DNA of 64,000 nt, from assembly GCA_020137815.1 (NCBI GenBank), contig CM035352.1, positions 3,107,131 to 3,171,130 of the forward strand. The letters run 5' to 3'. The notes below the pieces were generated by a model. The model was not told the origin of the DNA. It saw nothing but the letters and a program-made list of their open reading frames with translations, and searched no databases. This document shows, piece by piece, positions 33,337 through 46,500 of the stretch (within the stretch, counting starts at the first letter, position 1; each line of letters starts with the position of its first letter). This stretch comes from Hormiphora californensis. Taxonomy: Eukaryota > Ctenophora > Tentaculata > Cydippida > Pleurobrachiidae. A program made the translations under genes and the position numbers.

Positions 33337-33749
33337 TTATTGATGGGAAAAGTGGTTTTGTTGTATGTCACGCTCCTCTGCTCGCCGTCAAGTGGTCATG
33401 GCATCGACATTATTTAAGGTGAGAGCAACCAGTGCTAGTTTATACTTTGTAGTTCTTTATACTAGTAGTTGACAATTCAAAATGTTTTAAATCTATATTT
33501 TTTCTCTCGCCCTACCTGCTACCATTCTATGAATTCTCTCTCTTTCACCCTCAGTAGCTGTCAGTCTCTCCCTCACTATCTCTCTAGTTATATCTACCTC
33601 TCTCTCCGTCTCTCTCAATCTCCTCTCTTTCGTTTTAGTAATGGATTTAAGATATCTCACATGTGATCCCTTCCTTCTAGTTGTTGTCCTTCAGTTGTTT
33701 AGCAGACATAACCCCTGGCAACCGTGTATCTTCCCCTGAAATTTATAAA

Positions 33750-33821
33750 ACTTTCCTAGTGACCCCGTAGGGTTACTAGGAAAGTGTCATGTTGTTCGGG
33801 GCCACGAACAACATGACACTT
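33750..33821. repeat. Two abutting hairpins
   Basis: The first stem, 33750-33765 with 33770-33785 (ACTTTCCTAGTGACCC; one mismatch), is followed by a perfect 17-bp stem, 33782-33798 with 33805-33821 (AAGTGTCATGTTGTTCG, 6-nt loop). They share AAGT at the join, so only one can fold fully at a time. Confidence 0.7.
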
Positions 33822-33951
33822 GCTATTCCCAAGAAAGCAGAAATGAAATATAACCTATTCTCTCTACAGATAACTTTACGATAAGAGAGTCGAAGGATAT
33901 TTTAAACTGCACTGGGGAATCAATAATGAGTTGTCGAACCTAATGGTGAGT

Positions 33952-34565
33952 TTACAGCCCTCTAACACTGTCCCCCCCCTTTACCAACTCTCTAACACTG
34001 TCCCCCTCCCTTACCAACCCTCTAACACTGTCCCCCTCCCTTTACCAACCCTCTAACACTGTCCCCCTTCCTTTACCAACCCTCTAACACTGTCCCCCTC
34101 CCTTTACCAACCCTCTAACACTGTCCCCCTCCCTTACCAACCCTCTAACACTGTCCCCCTTCCTTTACCAACCCTCTAACACTGTCCCCCTCCCTTTACC
34201 AACCCTCTAACACTGCCCCCTCCCTTTACCAACCCTCTAACACTGTCCCCCTCCCTTTACCAACCCTCTAACACTGTCCCCCTCCCTTACCAACCCTCTA
34301 ACACTGTCCCCCTTCCTTTACCAACCCTCTAACACTGTCCCCCTTCCTTTACCAACCCTCTAACACTGTCCCCCTCCCTTACCAACCCTCTAACACTGTC
34401 CCCCTCCCTTACCAACCCTCTAACACTGTCCCCCCCCTTTACCAACTCTCTAACACTGTCCCCCTCCCTTACCAACCCTCTAACACTGTCCCCCTTCCTT
34501 TACCAACCCTCTAACACTGTCCCCCCCTTTACCAACCCTCTAACACTGTCCCCCCTCCCTTTCCA
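33952..34565 (+). repeat. 29-30-bp C-rich minisatellite
   Basis: About twenty copies of CCCTCTAACACTGTCCCCCT followed by CCCTTTACCAA. Length varies only in the C and T runs. The array dissolves into irregular C-rich sequence after about 34560. Confidence 0.9.
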
Positions 34566-36600
34566 ACCCCTAAACCCCCGTCCCCCCCCCCTTTAAACCC
34601 AACCCCCCTTTAACACTGTCCCCCCCCCCTTTACCCAAACCCCCTAACCTGTCCCCTCCCCTTACCACCCCCCCTTCCCCCCCCACCCAACCCTTTAAAA
34701 AGCCCCCCCCCACCAAAACCCCAAAACGTCCCCCCCCCCCCTTTTCCAACCCCTAACAAAGCCCCCCCCCACCAACCCCCTGGCCCCCTCCCACCACCCC
34801 AAACCCCCCCCCCCTTTTTCCCCCCCTAACAGTCCCCCCCCCACCACCCCCAAAAATGGCCCCCCTTTTTCCAACCCTCAAATGTCCCCCCCCCCCCTTT
34901 TCCAAACCCCCCTAACACTGTCCCCCCCCCCTTTTTCCAACTCTCTAACACGTCCCCCCCCCTTTTTTTTGGGGGGGGTTTTTTTTTCCCTTCCCCCCCT
35001 TTTCAACCTTCCCCCTGTCCCCCCCCTTTTTCCAACCCCTAAATGCCCCCCCCTTTTCCTTTTTTCCAACCCCCTTAACCTGTTTCCCCTTTACCCAAAC
35101 CCCTAAAACCCCCCTCTCCTTCCCTTAAAAAAACCCCCTTAAAACCCCCTGGGGTTCCCAAACTTAAACAAACCTTTGCCCCCGAAAGGGGGTTTTGGGG
35201 GAAAGTAAAGGTTTTTTCAGTTCCCAAGGGTTTTAAACCCCTAAGCTAATTTACATCCCGGATTAAGTGGGGAAAGTGGAATTTTACGGAAAAAAATGTT
35301 GCTACCCCAATGCTTTTTTCCCTTTTACCGGGGTAATTTTTAAAACCCCCCTTTTATTTTGGGGCCAAAAAGGGGGCTTTTTTTTAAAACAGGAAAGTGG
35401 CCCAAGAAAAATTCTTCCCCAATTTTAACTGCAGTTTTTTTAAAAAACCAATTAAATATTTTTTAATTTTCCCCCTTTTTGGGAAAATTTATTGGTTTTT
35501 TTGGGGGGGCCCCCCCCCGGGTTTCCATTATAGTGGACCTATTTGCCCAATTTGGGGCCCCTTTGACAATTTAAAACTTATATTATTTTATGATTTTTTA
35601 AAAAATTTTAGTGTTTTGAAGAATAAAAAAACCTTACGGGCAGTTTTTGAAAAAATTAAAATGGCCAACCAAACAAAAAATCCAGCATTTTAAATTTTTT
35701 ATGTTTTAACCCTCCTTACATTTTAAACAGTTAACTAGGCAAAAATCCAAAACAGAACGAGCGGGCCCAATTTCCCCATACATGGCCATTTTAAACCCGG
35801 GGCCCAAATTTTCCCCCAGTTCCCTTATCGTAAAATAGCCCATGTTAATCTAATCACCAACCCTGCTACCCAAACCGCATTTTCTATTTTTTATTTTCCC
35901 CCCAACACCCCTAATCACACCCAATCCCCCCTAACACCCCATCTCCTCCTCTCCAGGACCACCAGAGTGGAATCCGAGTTGAATGTAACAACTGCCCACA
36001 TTTTTGGGGACGGCAACTGGGGGTCGTGTGTGTGTGCTGTGATGTCGGACTTTCCTTTACCCCTAAAACCTGCATACATCATCTCAAAAGCAGTATTGAT
36101 CCACCCCCCTTTTTTACTGGTTACATGGAATGGGAATAAATTATAAATCGGAATGGACCCCTAAAAATACCAAAACCCTTTGGGAAAGGGGTAAAGGGAC
36201 CCGTGGAAAAAATAGGACATGGACACTCTTTTTTGGGACACACATTTTTTAAAGCGAAAAATTTTTGAGAATGTAGCCCCAAATGACCGCCTGGGGTTTT
36301 TTTTTTTAGGATGTTCCAATTCTTACTGTGTTTTAAAAAAAAATCTTAGGTATCCATTTTTATTTCAGCGGTGGAAATTGGAAAATTTTTTGAATAGCAT
36401 AAAAAAAATATTTCCCCCCCCCCCCCAAAAAGTTTTTTTTTGGGCTAAAACATGGGTTCCCGATTTACCGCGATGTGGGGGGAAAGATATTGCCTGATAA
36501 TTGGGGGTGCCCGGGTCAAATAATGTTAATTTCTTATCCCGGCTCGGGTATATCAACGACCGGTAAATTGGGGTCCGACTGTAACTTAATAAATAGTTGC
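34566..36600. other. Homopolymer-inflated, probably poorly polished sequence
   Basis: The minisatellite turns into runs of C, G, A and T of 6-14 bases with no stable unit, and the sequence stays abnormal for 2 kb (for example TTTTTTTGGGGGGGGTTTTTTTT-like mixes near 34960). This is what unpolished long-read consensus looks like. A splice-like exon start (CTCCTCTCCAG at 35946-35956, then a frame including FGDGNWGS) and a decayed MITE can still be made out. Reading frames here should not be trusted. Confidence 0.6.
36450..36581. mobile_element. Decayed copy of the 141-bp MITE
   Basis: The right end (CCGGTAAATTGGGGTCCGAC then TG, TA) matches the element at 30536-30676 with one mismatch. The left end (CCCGATTTACCG near 36457) is damaged. 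The interior is noisy, consistent with the surrounding low-quality sequence. Confidence 0.6.
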
Positions 36601-36634
36601 TTTGTCCATCACAATCTTTAACACTTATTTCCAG

Positions 36635-37085
36635 GTACTGATCATTGAGTTTCGAACAATGCCGTGTAAACTGTCCTCTATCAATAATTATGCAGCTCCC
36701 ATCATCCGGTGTAGGCTTTTTTCCTGACAGAGGTATGGTATAATGCTACTTAATAATCAGGTCATTATCAGGTCATCACAACACTTTAGGGTGTGGCAAC
36801 ATATGTTTGCCACAACCTAAAGTGTTTCAATTTGTATCCTGCTCCCCTCTACAACCGGTCGAAGCACTTTCGTGGCCGTCACCCGCCCCGTACTGTATAT
36901 TTTACAGTATAAATCCTAAATCGCATTCTCTCTTCACTCTAATTTAAAATTATATCTCTCTCCCCTAGTTTGATTCGGTCCTGACCAAGATGTTAACGTT
37001 GGTACATATTTGTCCTTTTCCTTCTCATACCAAGTTTCGAATAATGCCATGTGAACTGTCCTTTCATCCCGTTCCCGAAAATGAG
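36635..37085 (+). other. Pair of related exon-like segments
   Basis: 36635-36708, after ACACTTATTTCCAG and before GTGTAGG, reads EFRTMPCKLSSINNYAAP. 37035-37085, after TTCTCATACCAAG and before GTATGG, reads FRIMPCELSFHPVPENE. Both share (E/K)FR(T/I)MPC(K/E)LS. The pattern EF...P..C.L..I is found at the C-terminal end of Tudor domains, but two short segments cannot prove that. They may be duplicated exons of the gene suggested at 32.4 kb. Confidence 0.25.
36781..36825. repeat. 19-bp-stem hairpin
   Basis: ACACTTTAGGGTGTGGCAA pairs with its inverted copy (one mismatch) across a 7-nt loop. It lies between the two exon-like segments. Confidence 0.65.
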
Positions 37086-39936
37086 GTATGGTAACAAGAT
37101 TTAAGTATTCATTTTATGAGTTTTGAATAATCAATTCAGCCCTAAATTACAAATTGGCTTAATTCTGTTTTCATATGGTGCTAAAATGAACATGGTGGCC
37201 ACTTATGTCACACTAATACCCTAAGATTTAATCGGGGCGCGCGCGGTTGTTTTTAAAATAAAAGTTGAAACGTGTCAGCAGTTGGTAGCGTGGTCTGGGT
37301 GTGCGCGTCTTAGCAACCCCTGAACTTAACCAGAAAGCAGGCCCAGCCCCTACGGGGCTTGCCTGCTTCGCAGGCAAGGTTTTGAGCTAGGAGCGAAATA
37401 ATTAAATTTTTCCTGCTTTTTAGATTTGCTTCATAGGGCCAATCGTTAAAAAATCTACAATAGTAGAGCAAGCGGGTTGAGAAAAAGTGATGGAGGAAAA
37501 TGATTGCCCTTTTTGATATTGCTGTTTTAGGCACATGCCAATCAATATAACCAGTGATTAATTGGTTGCCTGCTTCTATATGTCATATGGAATAGCTTTA
37601 GTTCGATTAAACCTTTTTCAGAAGACATCGACTATACATGTAATTACCGGTAAGAGAGATTGGAGTGACCAAAAATTTAGTGGTACATATGAAATATTAA
37701 TAGATCACAGGTATCACGACTGCAATCATTAGCAATGAAATTTTATTTTTGGAACTGGATGGTATTTGATGAGGGAGCATTTTAGATGCTTTATAGAGAG
37801 AGGGAGAGGGAGAGAGAGGATTAAAACACAGGTGGTGGTGAAATATAGCAGGTAGGTATGTATATAATCACCACGGAGATGTTACCCCCTCCCCCTCCTC
37901 CAGATGGGACTAAGGACAAGCAGTTTCCCTCCCTCATAAAATGACCGGGAAAGGAGCCACCTGAAGTTCAATTGTTGGAAAAAGAGGAATCTACGAGTTT
38001 ATCTGTAAAAGAGCCATGCAGGACTTCAGAGAACCCCGGACTAGGGATAAACAAGTTTTCAGGCTTTTCAAGGCTTCCTCTCGTCAGTGCTGCTTCTGAA
38101 GCAGTGCTTCAAGAAGAAATATTTTATGTATACCGATTGGCAGGCAAGAGGCCTTACGAAGTTCCGGGAGAAAGAATAAATTTAACTTTCCGTAGGTGCA
38201 TTAAAGTTATTCAGTTATTGAAGTTTAAAACAACGGATGGTATGTGCAAGTGGAAACTGAGAAGCTTCAAGCAGATCGAGATCTTGAGACTTTAGGGGAG
38301 CACTCAGTTGGTAGTGGTACCCATGAGGTGCTTTATCCCACAGAAGAAGCGGACTTGTCCGTATGAACGGCACAAGCAGCACTGTCAGTCGTGATGAGAC
38401 TCAAGTTTCAAATTTCATCAAAGAATGGTTTTCAGACAAATGATATCTTGATGGTTGGCAGTAGCGGTGGTCAAATGACCATTAATTATAGGCGCCGGGG
38501 ATAATCTCTTTACACACGGGTGAAGGCAAAAAAGAAGTTATTATCCATCCGAAGATCTGAAATGAAATTTGAAATCTTACTTTCATTAACCGTGACTGCG
38601 TTTAGCTAAATCATGAAGAAAGATTAAGGTAGACACTGCTCCTTACTGAAGGAATTGCTGTTTGCTAGCGTCTGCACCAGGGAATTGCTATTCCCCCACC
38701 CAGCAGTTTTCCACAATCAGTCTGATTGGATGTTTCAACATCAGCTGCGTAGTTGGTAGTTGGCTGGTAGGCTTCACCGCAGAGCATGCCGAACAAAAGG
38801 AGCGGGAGCGTAGTTCGCTATAATTTCTGAGAGACAGTGGCAAAAAAAATCCAAAAAACGTCTATCAACAAAGGAGGTTTTGAAGAAATTCCATGTTCTA
38901 AGTATACGTCGACAGTGTCGACAGTGTCGACACTCGACCAAACGTGTTGTAATCAGGTTATAGCCAAAACTAATGTATCTCTAATGTGACGATTGATAAC
39001 TGGCGGTTACCGTGAGAATTTATTTTGTCTGCAGGGCGCAGTGAGACAGGGTTGAGCAAGGCAAGCGGGAATGAGGATCCAATATTTAAAATTAACTGGA
39101 AGGGGCAAGGGCATCAACCTGACAAGATGTCTACGCTAATTAACCTGCCGAAGAAAATACGGCAACTAGAAGGAAGGAAGGAATTAAATACTGACGTTTC
39201 ATTAGCTATATTATAGCGATGCAGAATGCAGGACTGAAAAGATTTGAACCAGTAAGCCAGCTTATGCAATAGATCATGAGCTGAACTTATATGTGTTAAT
39301 AATATATGACGATCCTAATCTGGCAACAGGACGGTGTCGCTATGCTTACTAAGACAAATTAATGGGCAACATATATTTTACATTCATAATTTGTATTATG
39401 TCTCTAATTGAATTCAATATGGACCGGAGACAAATTGCAATGTACCGGCTTGGAAAGAGAGAGAGAGAGAGAGCGAGATAGAGAAAGAGATAAAATTCTC
39501 TCATAATTGTCTGAACTACAGTAGGAGCTATATTCTCCCCTACCTCCCATATATTATCCTAGGGAGAGGTGAGAAAAGAACGCGAAATTACACCTGTTTG
39601 TAATTTTCTGGTAGTGGCTTCTTTTCAGCTCATTCACCTTTAATCGGTCATTAAATTGTAATCAACTAATCAATGTAGGGCACCTGTCACACTCAGCAGC
39701 TGTGAAACTTCCCACAATAGATACATGTAATATAATCGGAAATTAGAAGAAGATACTTTCTTACTTGCGCCTAAAGATCAACTGCAGTATTGTAGTTAAT
39801 GGCAAACGTTCAACGTCCAGAGAAAATATATTCAGTTTTTTGAAGAAAGTACTATTCATAGCTGCAGTAGACAGGGTAGTGCCGTTATACTACTAGGAAT
39901 AAGTGTACTACCACCTGTCATGTTGAAAACGTGTTA
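37086..39936. other. Gene-poor stretch
   Basis: There is no convincing gene. A 107-codon open frame at 37972-38295 has no recognisable motif or splice support. Short direct repeats GTCGACAGT occur at 38908-38935 and an AG-rich tract at 39452-39490. Confidence 0.35.
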
Positions 39937-40515
39937 TTTAGGTGCCGGCAGGCACCTCCGACCCGAAGAAAACAGAAAAAACGAAAAAAAAAAATTTTTG
40001 CCCCTGCACCAAATCCAAAAAGTGACGGCCCTATTTAGGTGCCGGCAGGCACCTCCGACCCGAAGAAAACAGAAAAAACGAAAAAAAAAAATTTTTGCCC
40101 CTGCACCAAATCCAAAAAGTGACGGCCCTATTTAGGTGCCGGCAGGCACCTCCGACCCGAAGAAAACAGAAAAAACGAAAAAAAAAAATTTTGCCCCTGC
40201 ACCAAATCCAAAAAGTGACGGCCCTATATTTAGGTGCCGGCAGGCACCTCCGACCCGAAGAAAACAGAAAAAACGAAGAAAAAAAAATTTTTGCCCCTGC
40301 ACCAAATCCAAAAAGCCGGCCCTATTTAGGTGCCGGCAGGCACCTCCGACCCGAAGAAAACAGAAAAAACGAAAAAAAAATTTTTGCCCCTGCACCAAAT
40401 CCAAAAAGTGACGGCCCTATTTAGGTGCCGGCAGGCACCTCCGACCCGAAGAAAACAGAAAAAACGAAGAAAAAAAAAATTTTTGCCCCTGCACCAAATC
40501 CAAAAAGCCGGCCCT
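39937..40515 (+). repeat. 93-99-bp tandem repeat, six copies
   Basis: Each unit has an internal palindrome (AGGTGCCGGCAGGCACCT), then CCGACCCGAAGAAAACAG, an A-run and GCCCCTGCACCAAATCC. Copies start near 39939, 40034, 40132, 40231, 40327 and 40422. Length differences come from the A/T run and a GTGA indel. The array abuts the higher-order satellite. Confidence 0.9.
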
Positions 40516-40534
40516 ATATATACAAACGTAGGTC

Positions 40535-40567
<33 letters not shown>

Positions 40568-43500
40568 CAAATTTCAGGCAGCGATTGTGGCCACATTTTT
40601 TGAGATATCGACCTGAAATTTTGTAGGCGTGTTCTAGTAGTATAACTACGTGTCATAACGTGGCCGGATTTTTGATTTTTTGCCTAATTAATTAATTATA
40701 GGTAATTAAAAAGTAGCCCCTGCACCGTGCCCCTGAGCATGGGGTGTTCTGTCCCCTGGGCATTGCCCCTGAGCCGAAATTATCTCCCGATCTGCTTGAA
40801 ATATCGACTTGAAACTTTGTAGGAATGCTCTTCAAGCATAAAAAATGATCTACAAAAAGTTAGAATAGTCAAAATTAAGTAATCAATGAGTTATAGGCAT
40901 GCAAAAATGGACATTTCTGGTGCCCCTGAATTTTGCCCCCGGGCATTTGAAAAAACTGCCCCTGGGCAATTTTAAAATTCAAACTTGTGGCCACACTGTT
41001 TGACATATCGATCTAAAACTTTGTAGGCATGTTCTAGTGGTATAACTGAGAGTCACCACGGAGCCTGATTTTTGATTTTTTACTTAATTAATTAATTATA
41101 AGCAATTAAAATTTTAAAATTGCCCCCGCACTAACAAAAGTGGCCCAGGGGCACCTGAGCCGCAATTATCTCCCGATCTGCTTGAAATATCGACTTGAAA
41201 CTTTGTAGGAATGCTCTTCAAGCATATAGAAAGGTCTACAAAAGGTGGGAATATTCAAAATTAATTATCCAATTAATTATAAGCAATTAAAAAATGGACA
41301 TTTTTCTGGTGCCCCTGAGCATTGCCCCTGAGCATTTGAAAATATTTTCCGTTCTGCTATAAATAACGGCCTAAAATTTTGCAGTAATGTAGTTCAAGCA
41401 TATAGAAAGGTCTACAAAAAGTGGGAATATTCAAAATTGATTATCAAATTAATTATAAGCAATTAAAAAAATGTGCAGTGGCAGTGCAGGGGCAAAAAAA
41501 TAAAGCATATATATGGCGGGAAAATATTTTGGCGGGAAACCGAAAAAGCCCAATAAGCCAAGAACGGGGTGGGGCCAAGGTCTGGCCCACTAGCTTTTGA
41601 TCACCTCATCGAGCCCGATCGAACGCGACCAATGTCGACCTCCCACTGACGACCTAAACCCCTAATCCCACGTGGTGCCAGCCAACCGCCAGCCAAACGG
41701 AAAAATCTAGTGATCCTCTATCAGCTGGTATCAAAATCTAAGCTCTAAGTGACCAGGAACTGGTATTATTAGTGCTAATTGGCGATAACGTCATAAATCA
41801 CATAATTACGACTAATAAGTGAACCGGGGTTGGTAGAGACCTGTGGGATGGTACTTTGGACTTTTTATAGAGTCCCTAATCATATCAGAAAGTCAAATTT
41901 AAAATTCCAGACCCAACTTCCCACAACCGACCCTACTATAATAAACAGGCCGCCGCGCATCAAAAAATATTTTAACAGCCTGAAGGTTGCTGTTTCGACG
42001 AATCTCCCAACTTCGGGTCGGACGAGGGGAAGCTTGCCTTTTGCGATCATATATACAAACGTAGGTCTTTTTTTCGGGGGGGGGGGGGGGGGGGGGGCAA
42101 ATTTCAGGCAGCGATTGTGGCCACATTTTTTGAGATATCGACCTGAAATTTTGTAGGCGTGTTCTAGTAGTATAACTACGTGTCATAACGTGGCCGGATT
42201 TTTGATTTTTTGCCTAATTAATTAATTATAGGTAATTAAAAAGTAGCCCCTGCACCGTGCCCCTGAGCATGGGGTGTTCTGTCCCCTGGGCATTGCCCCT
42301 GAGCCGAAATTATCTCCCGATCTGCTTGAAATATCGACTTGAAACTTTGTAGGAATGCTCTTCAAGCATAAAAAATGATCTACAAAAAGTTAGAATAGTC
42401 AAAATTAAGTAATCAATGAGTTATAGGCATGCAAAAATGGACATTTCTGGTGCCCCTGAATTTTGCCCCCGAGCATTTGAAAAAACTGCCCCTGGGCAAT
42501 TTTAAAATTCAAATTGTGGCCACACTGTTTGACATATCGATCTAAAACTTTGTAGGCATGTTCTAGTGGTATAACTAAGAGTCACCACGGAGCCTGATTT
42601 TTGATTTTTTACTTAATTAATTAATTATAAGCAATTAAAATTTTAAAATTGCCCTCGCACTAACAAAAGTGGCCCAGGGGCACCTGAGCCGCAATTATCT
42701 CCCGATCTGCTTGAAATATCGACTTGAAACTTTGTAGGAATGCTCTTCAAGCATATAGAAAGGTCTACAAAAGGTGGGAATATTCAAAATTAATTATCCA
42801 ATTAATTATAAGCAATTAAAAAATGGACATTTTTCTGGTGCCCCTGAGCATTGCCCCTGAGCATTTGAAAATATTTTCCGTTCTGCTATAAATAACGGCC
42901 TAAAATTTTGCAGTAATGTAGTTCAAGCATATAGAAAGGTCTACAAAAAGTGGGAATATTCAAAATTGATTATCAAATTAATTATAAGCAATTAAAAAAA
43001 TGTGCAGTGGCAGTGCAGGGGCAAAAAAATAAAGCATATATATGGCGGGAAAATATTTTGGCGGGAAACCGAAAAAGCCCAATAAGCCAAGAACGGGGTG
43101 GGGCCAAGGTCTGGCCCACTAGCTTTTGATCACCTCATCGAGCCCGATCGAACGCGACCAATGTCGACCTCCCACGACGACCTAAACCCCTAATCCCACG
43201 TGGTGCCAGCCAACCGCCAGCCAAACGGAAAAATCTAGTGATCCTCTATCAGCTGGTATCAAAATCTAAGCTCTAAGTGACCAGGAACTGGCATTATTAG
43301 TGCTAATTGGCGATAACGTCATAAATCACATAATTACGACTAATTAGTGAATCGGGGGTGGTAGAGACCTGTGGGATGGTACTTTGGACTTTTTATAGAG
43401 TCCCTAATCATATCAGAAAGTCAAATTTAAAATTCCAGACCCAACTTCCCACAACCGACCCTACTATAATAAACAGGCCGCCGCGCATCAAAAAATATTT

Positions 43501-46500
43501 TAACAGCCTGAAGGTTGCTGTTTCGACGAATCTCCCAACTTCGGGTCGGACGAGGGGAAGCTTGCCTTTTGCGATCATATATACAAACGTAGGTCTTTTT
43601 TTCGGGGGGGGGGGGGGGGGGCAAATTTCAGGCAGCGATTGTGGCCACATTTTTTGAGATATCGACCTGAAATTTTGTAGGCGTGTTCTAGTAGTATAAC
43701 TACGTGTCATAACGTGGCCGGATTTTTGATTTTTTGCCTAATTAATTAATTATAGGTAATTAAAAAGTAGCCCCTGCACCGTGCCCCTGAGCATGGGGTG
43801 TTCTGTCCCCTGGGCATTGCCCCTGAGCCGAAATTATCTCCCGATCTGCTTGAAATATCGACTTGAAACTTTGTAGGAATGCTCTTCAAGCATAAAAAAT
43901 GATCTACAAAAAGTTAGAATAGTCAAAATTAAGTAATCAATGAGTTATAGGCATGCAAAAATGGACATTTCTGGTGCCCCTGAATTTTGCCCCCGAGCAT
44001 TTGAAAAAACTGCCCCTGGGCAATTTTAAAATTCAAATTGTGGCCACACTGTTTGACATATCGATCTAAAACTTTGTAGGCATGTTCTAGTGGTATAACT
44101 AAGAGTCACCACGGAGCCTGATTTTTGATTTTTTACTTAATTAATTAATTATAAGCAATTAAAATTTTAAAATTGCCCTCGCACTAACAAAAGTGGCCCA
44201 GGGGCACCTGAGCCGCAATTATCTCCCGATCTGCTTGAAATATCGACTTGAAACTTTGTAGGAATGCTCTTCAAGCATATAGAAAGGTCTACAAAAGGTG
44301 GGAATATTCAAAATTAATTATCCAATTAATTATAAGCAATTAAAAAATGGACATTTTTCTGGTGCCCCTGAGCATTGCCCCTGAGCATTTGAAAATATTT
44401 TCCGTTCTGCTATAAATATCGACTTGAAACTTTGTAGGAATGCTCTTCAAGCATATAGAAAGGTCTACAAAAAGTGGGAATATTCAAAATTAACTATCCA
44501 ATTAATTATAAGCAATTAAAAAAATGTGCAGTGGCAGTGCAGGGGCAAAAAATAAAGCATATATATGGCGGGAAAATATTTTGGCAGGGAAACCGAAAAA
44601 GCCCAATAAGCCAAGAACGGGGTGGGGCCAAGGTCTGGCCCACTAGCTTTTGATCACCTCATCGAGCCCGATCGAACGCGACCAATGTCGACCTCCCACG
44701 ACGACCTAAACCCCTAATCCCACGTGGTGCCAGCCAACCGCCAGCCAAACGGAAAAATCTAGTGATCCTCTATCAGCTGGTATCAAAATCTAAGCTCTAA
44801 GTGACCAGGAACTGGCATTATTAGTGCTAATTGGCGATAACGTCATAAATCACATAATTACGACTAATTAGTGAACCGGGGGTGGTAGAGACCTGTGGGA
44901 TGGTACTTTGGACTTTTTATAGAGTCCCTAATCATATCAGAAAGTCAAATTTAAAATTCCAGACCCAACTTCCCACAACCGACCCTACTATAATAAACAG
45001 GCCGCCGCGCATCAAAAAATATTTTAACAGCCTGAAGGTTGCTGTTTCGACGAATCTCCCAACTTCGGGTCGGACGAGGGGAAGCTTGCCTTTTGCGATC
45101 ATAGCAGAAGAATAGAAGATTTTCGGGGGGGGGGGGGGGGGGCAAATTTCAGGCAGCGATTGCGGCCACATCGTTTGAGATATCGACCTGAAATTTTGTA
45201 GGCATGTTCTAGTAGTATAACTACGTGTCATAACGTGGCCGGATTTTTGATTTTTTAATTAATTAATTAATTATAAGCTATCAAAATTTGCCCCTGCACA
45301 TTGCCCCTGTACATTTCGATTTTTTGCCCCTGCACGCGTGCCCCTGCACACGGTTTATCTTCCGTTCTGCTTGAAATATCGACTTGAAACTTTGTAGGAA
45401 TGTTCTTCAATCATAAAAAATGATATTCGAAAAGTGGGAGTATTGAAAATTAATTAATTAATTAGTTATAGGCATGCAAAAATTGACTTTTTTAGGGCCC
45501 CCTGCACTTTTTTTGAAAATGTGCAGGGGCAAATACCCCTGCACATTTTTTGCAATTTTGATATTCAAACTGTGGCCAAACTGTTTGTTTTTTCGAAATG
45601 AAACTTTGTATGCATGTTCTAGTAGTATAACTACGAGTCATAAAAAGGCTGGATTTCTTATTTTTAATTTAACTAATTAATTATAAGTAATTAAAATTTT
45701 GCCCCTGCACCATCTTTCCCCTGCACCGCTGATTTCGACCCCCTGCACATTTCCTGAACAAGGCAACTAAAAATGGTATATTTTCTGTTCTGCTATAAAT
45801 AACGACCTAAAATTTTGTAGTAATGTAGTTCATGCATATAGAAAGATTGACAAAAAGTGGGAATAGTCAAAATTAATTATCCAATTAATTATAAGTAATT
45901 AAAATTTTGCCCCTGCACAATTTTGTTTGCCCCTGCACAATTTTTGCAACTTTGATATTCAAACTGTGTCCAAACCGTTTGTTTTTTCGAAATGAAACTT
46001 TGTATGTATGTTCTAGTAGTATAAATACGAGTCATAACGGAGCCGGATTTTTGATTTTCTAATTAATTAATTAATTATAATCAATTAAAACTTTTGCCCC
46101 TGCACAGTTTTGGCAAATTTGATATTCAAACTTTGAGCCTTTGTGAAAGTTTCATCCAGTTGCTGGCGATAGACTCGATAGAGTTCGATTAATTTACCAT
46201 GACAACGGAGTTGGTTACCATAGCAACCAGGGAATTCGTTGTAAAATAGTCCTTTCTTGCTATAAACAATATAGTTAACGTGTAGCGCACGCCACAAAAG
46301 TTTTAAATTTAAGTTTTTGGGTGAAAAATAAATGGACTTTAACAATTGAAACAAAGTGTGCCATTAGATCCTGAACCGAAAAACGAATATTTGTCAAATT
46401 TTGTTTAATGTGCGCCCCCGGTTCCCATTATAAAATATCGGACTATATGTTAGCAACTTCGGGTCGGACGAGGGGAAGCTTGCCTTTTGCGAACATATAT

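Noticed and set aside
33952-34565. C-rich array as a possible i-motif or telomere
   Set aside because: The unit is 29-30 bp and does not match any telomere repeat. Its end is low-quality sequence, not a chromosome end.
37972-38295. 107-codon open frame as a gene
   Set aside because: No motif, no splice support, and length within chance for this AT-rich stretch.
41830-45231. Repeated frames such as the one starting MVETCGMVLWTFYR and the minus-strand frame with a Pro-run
   Set aside because: They recur because the satellite unit recurs. They pass through a G-run whose length varies between units, so the frame is not maintained.
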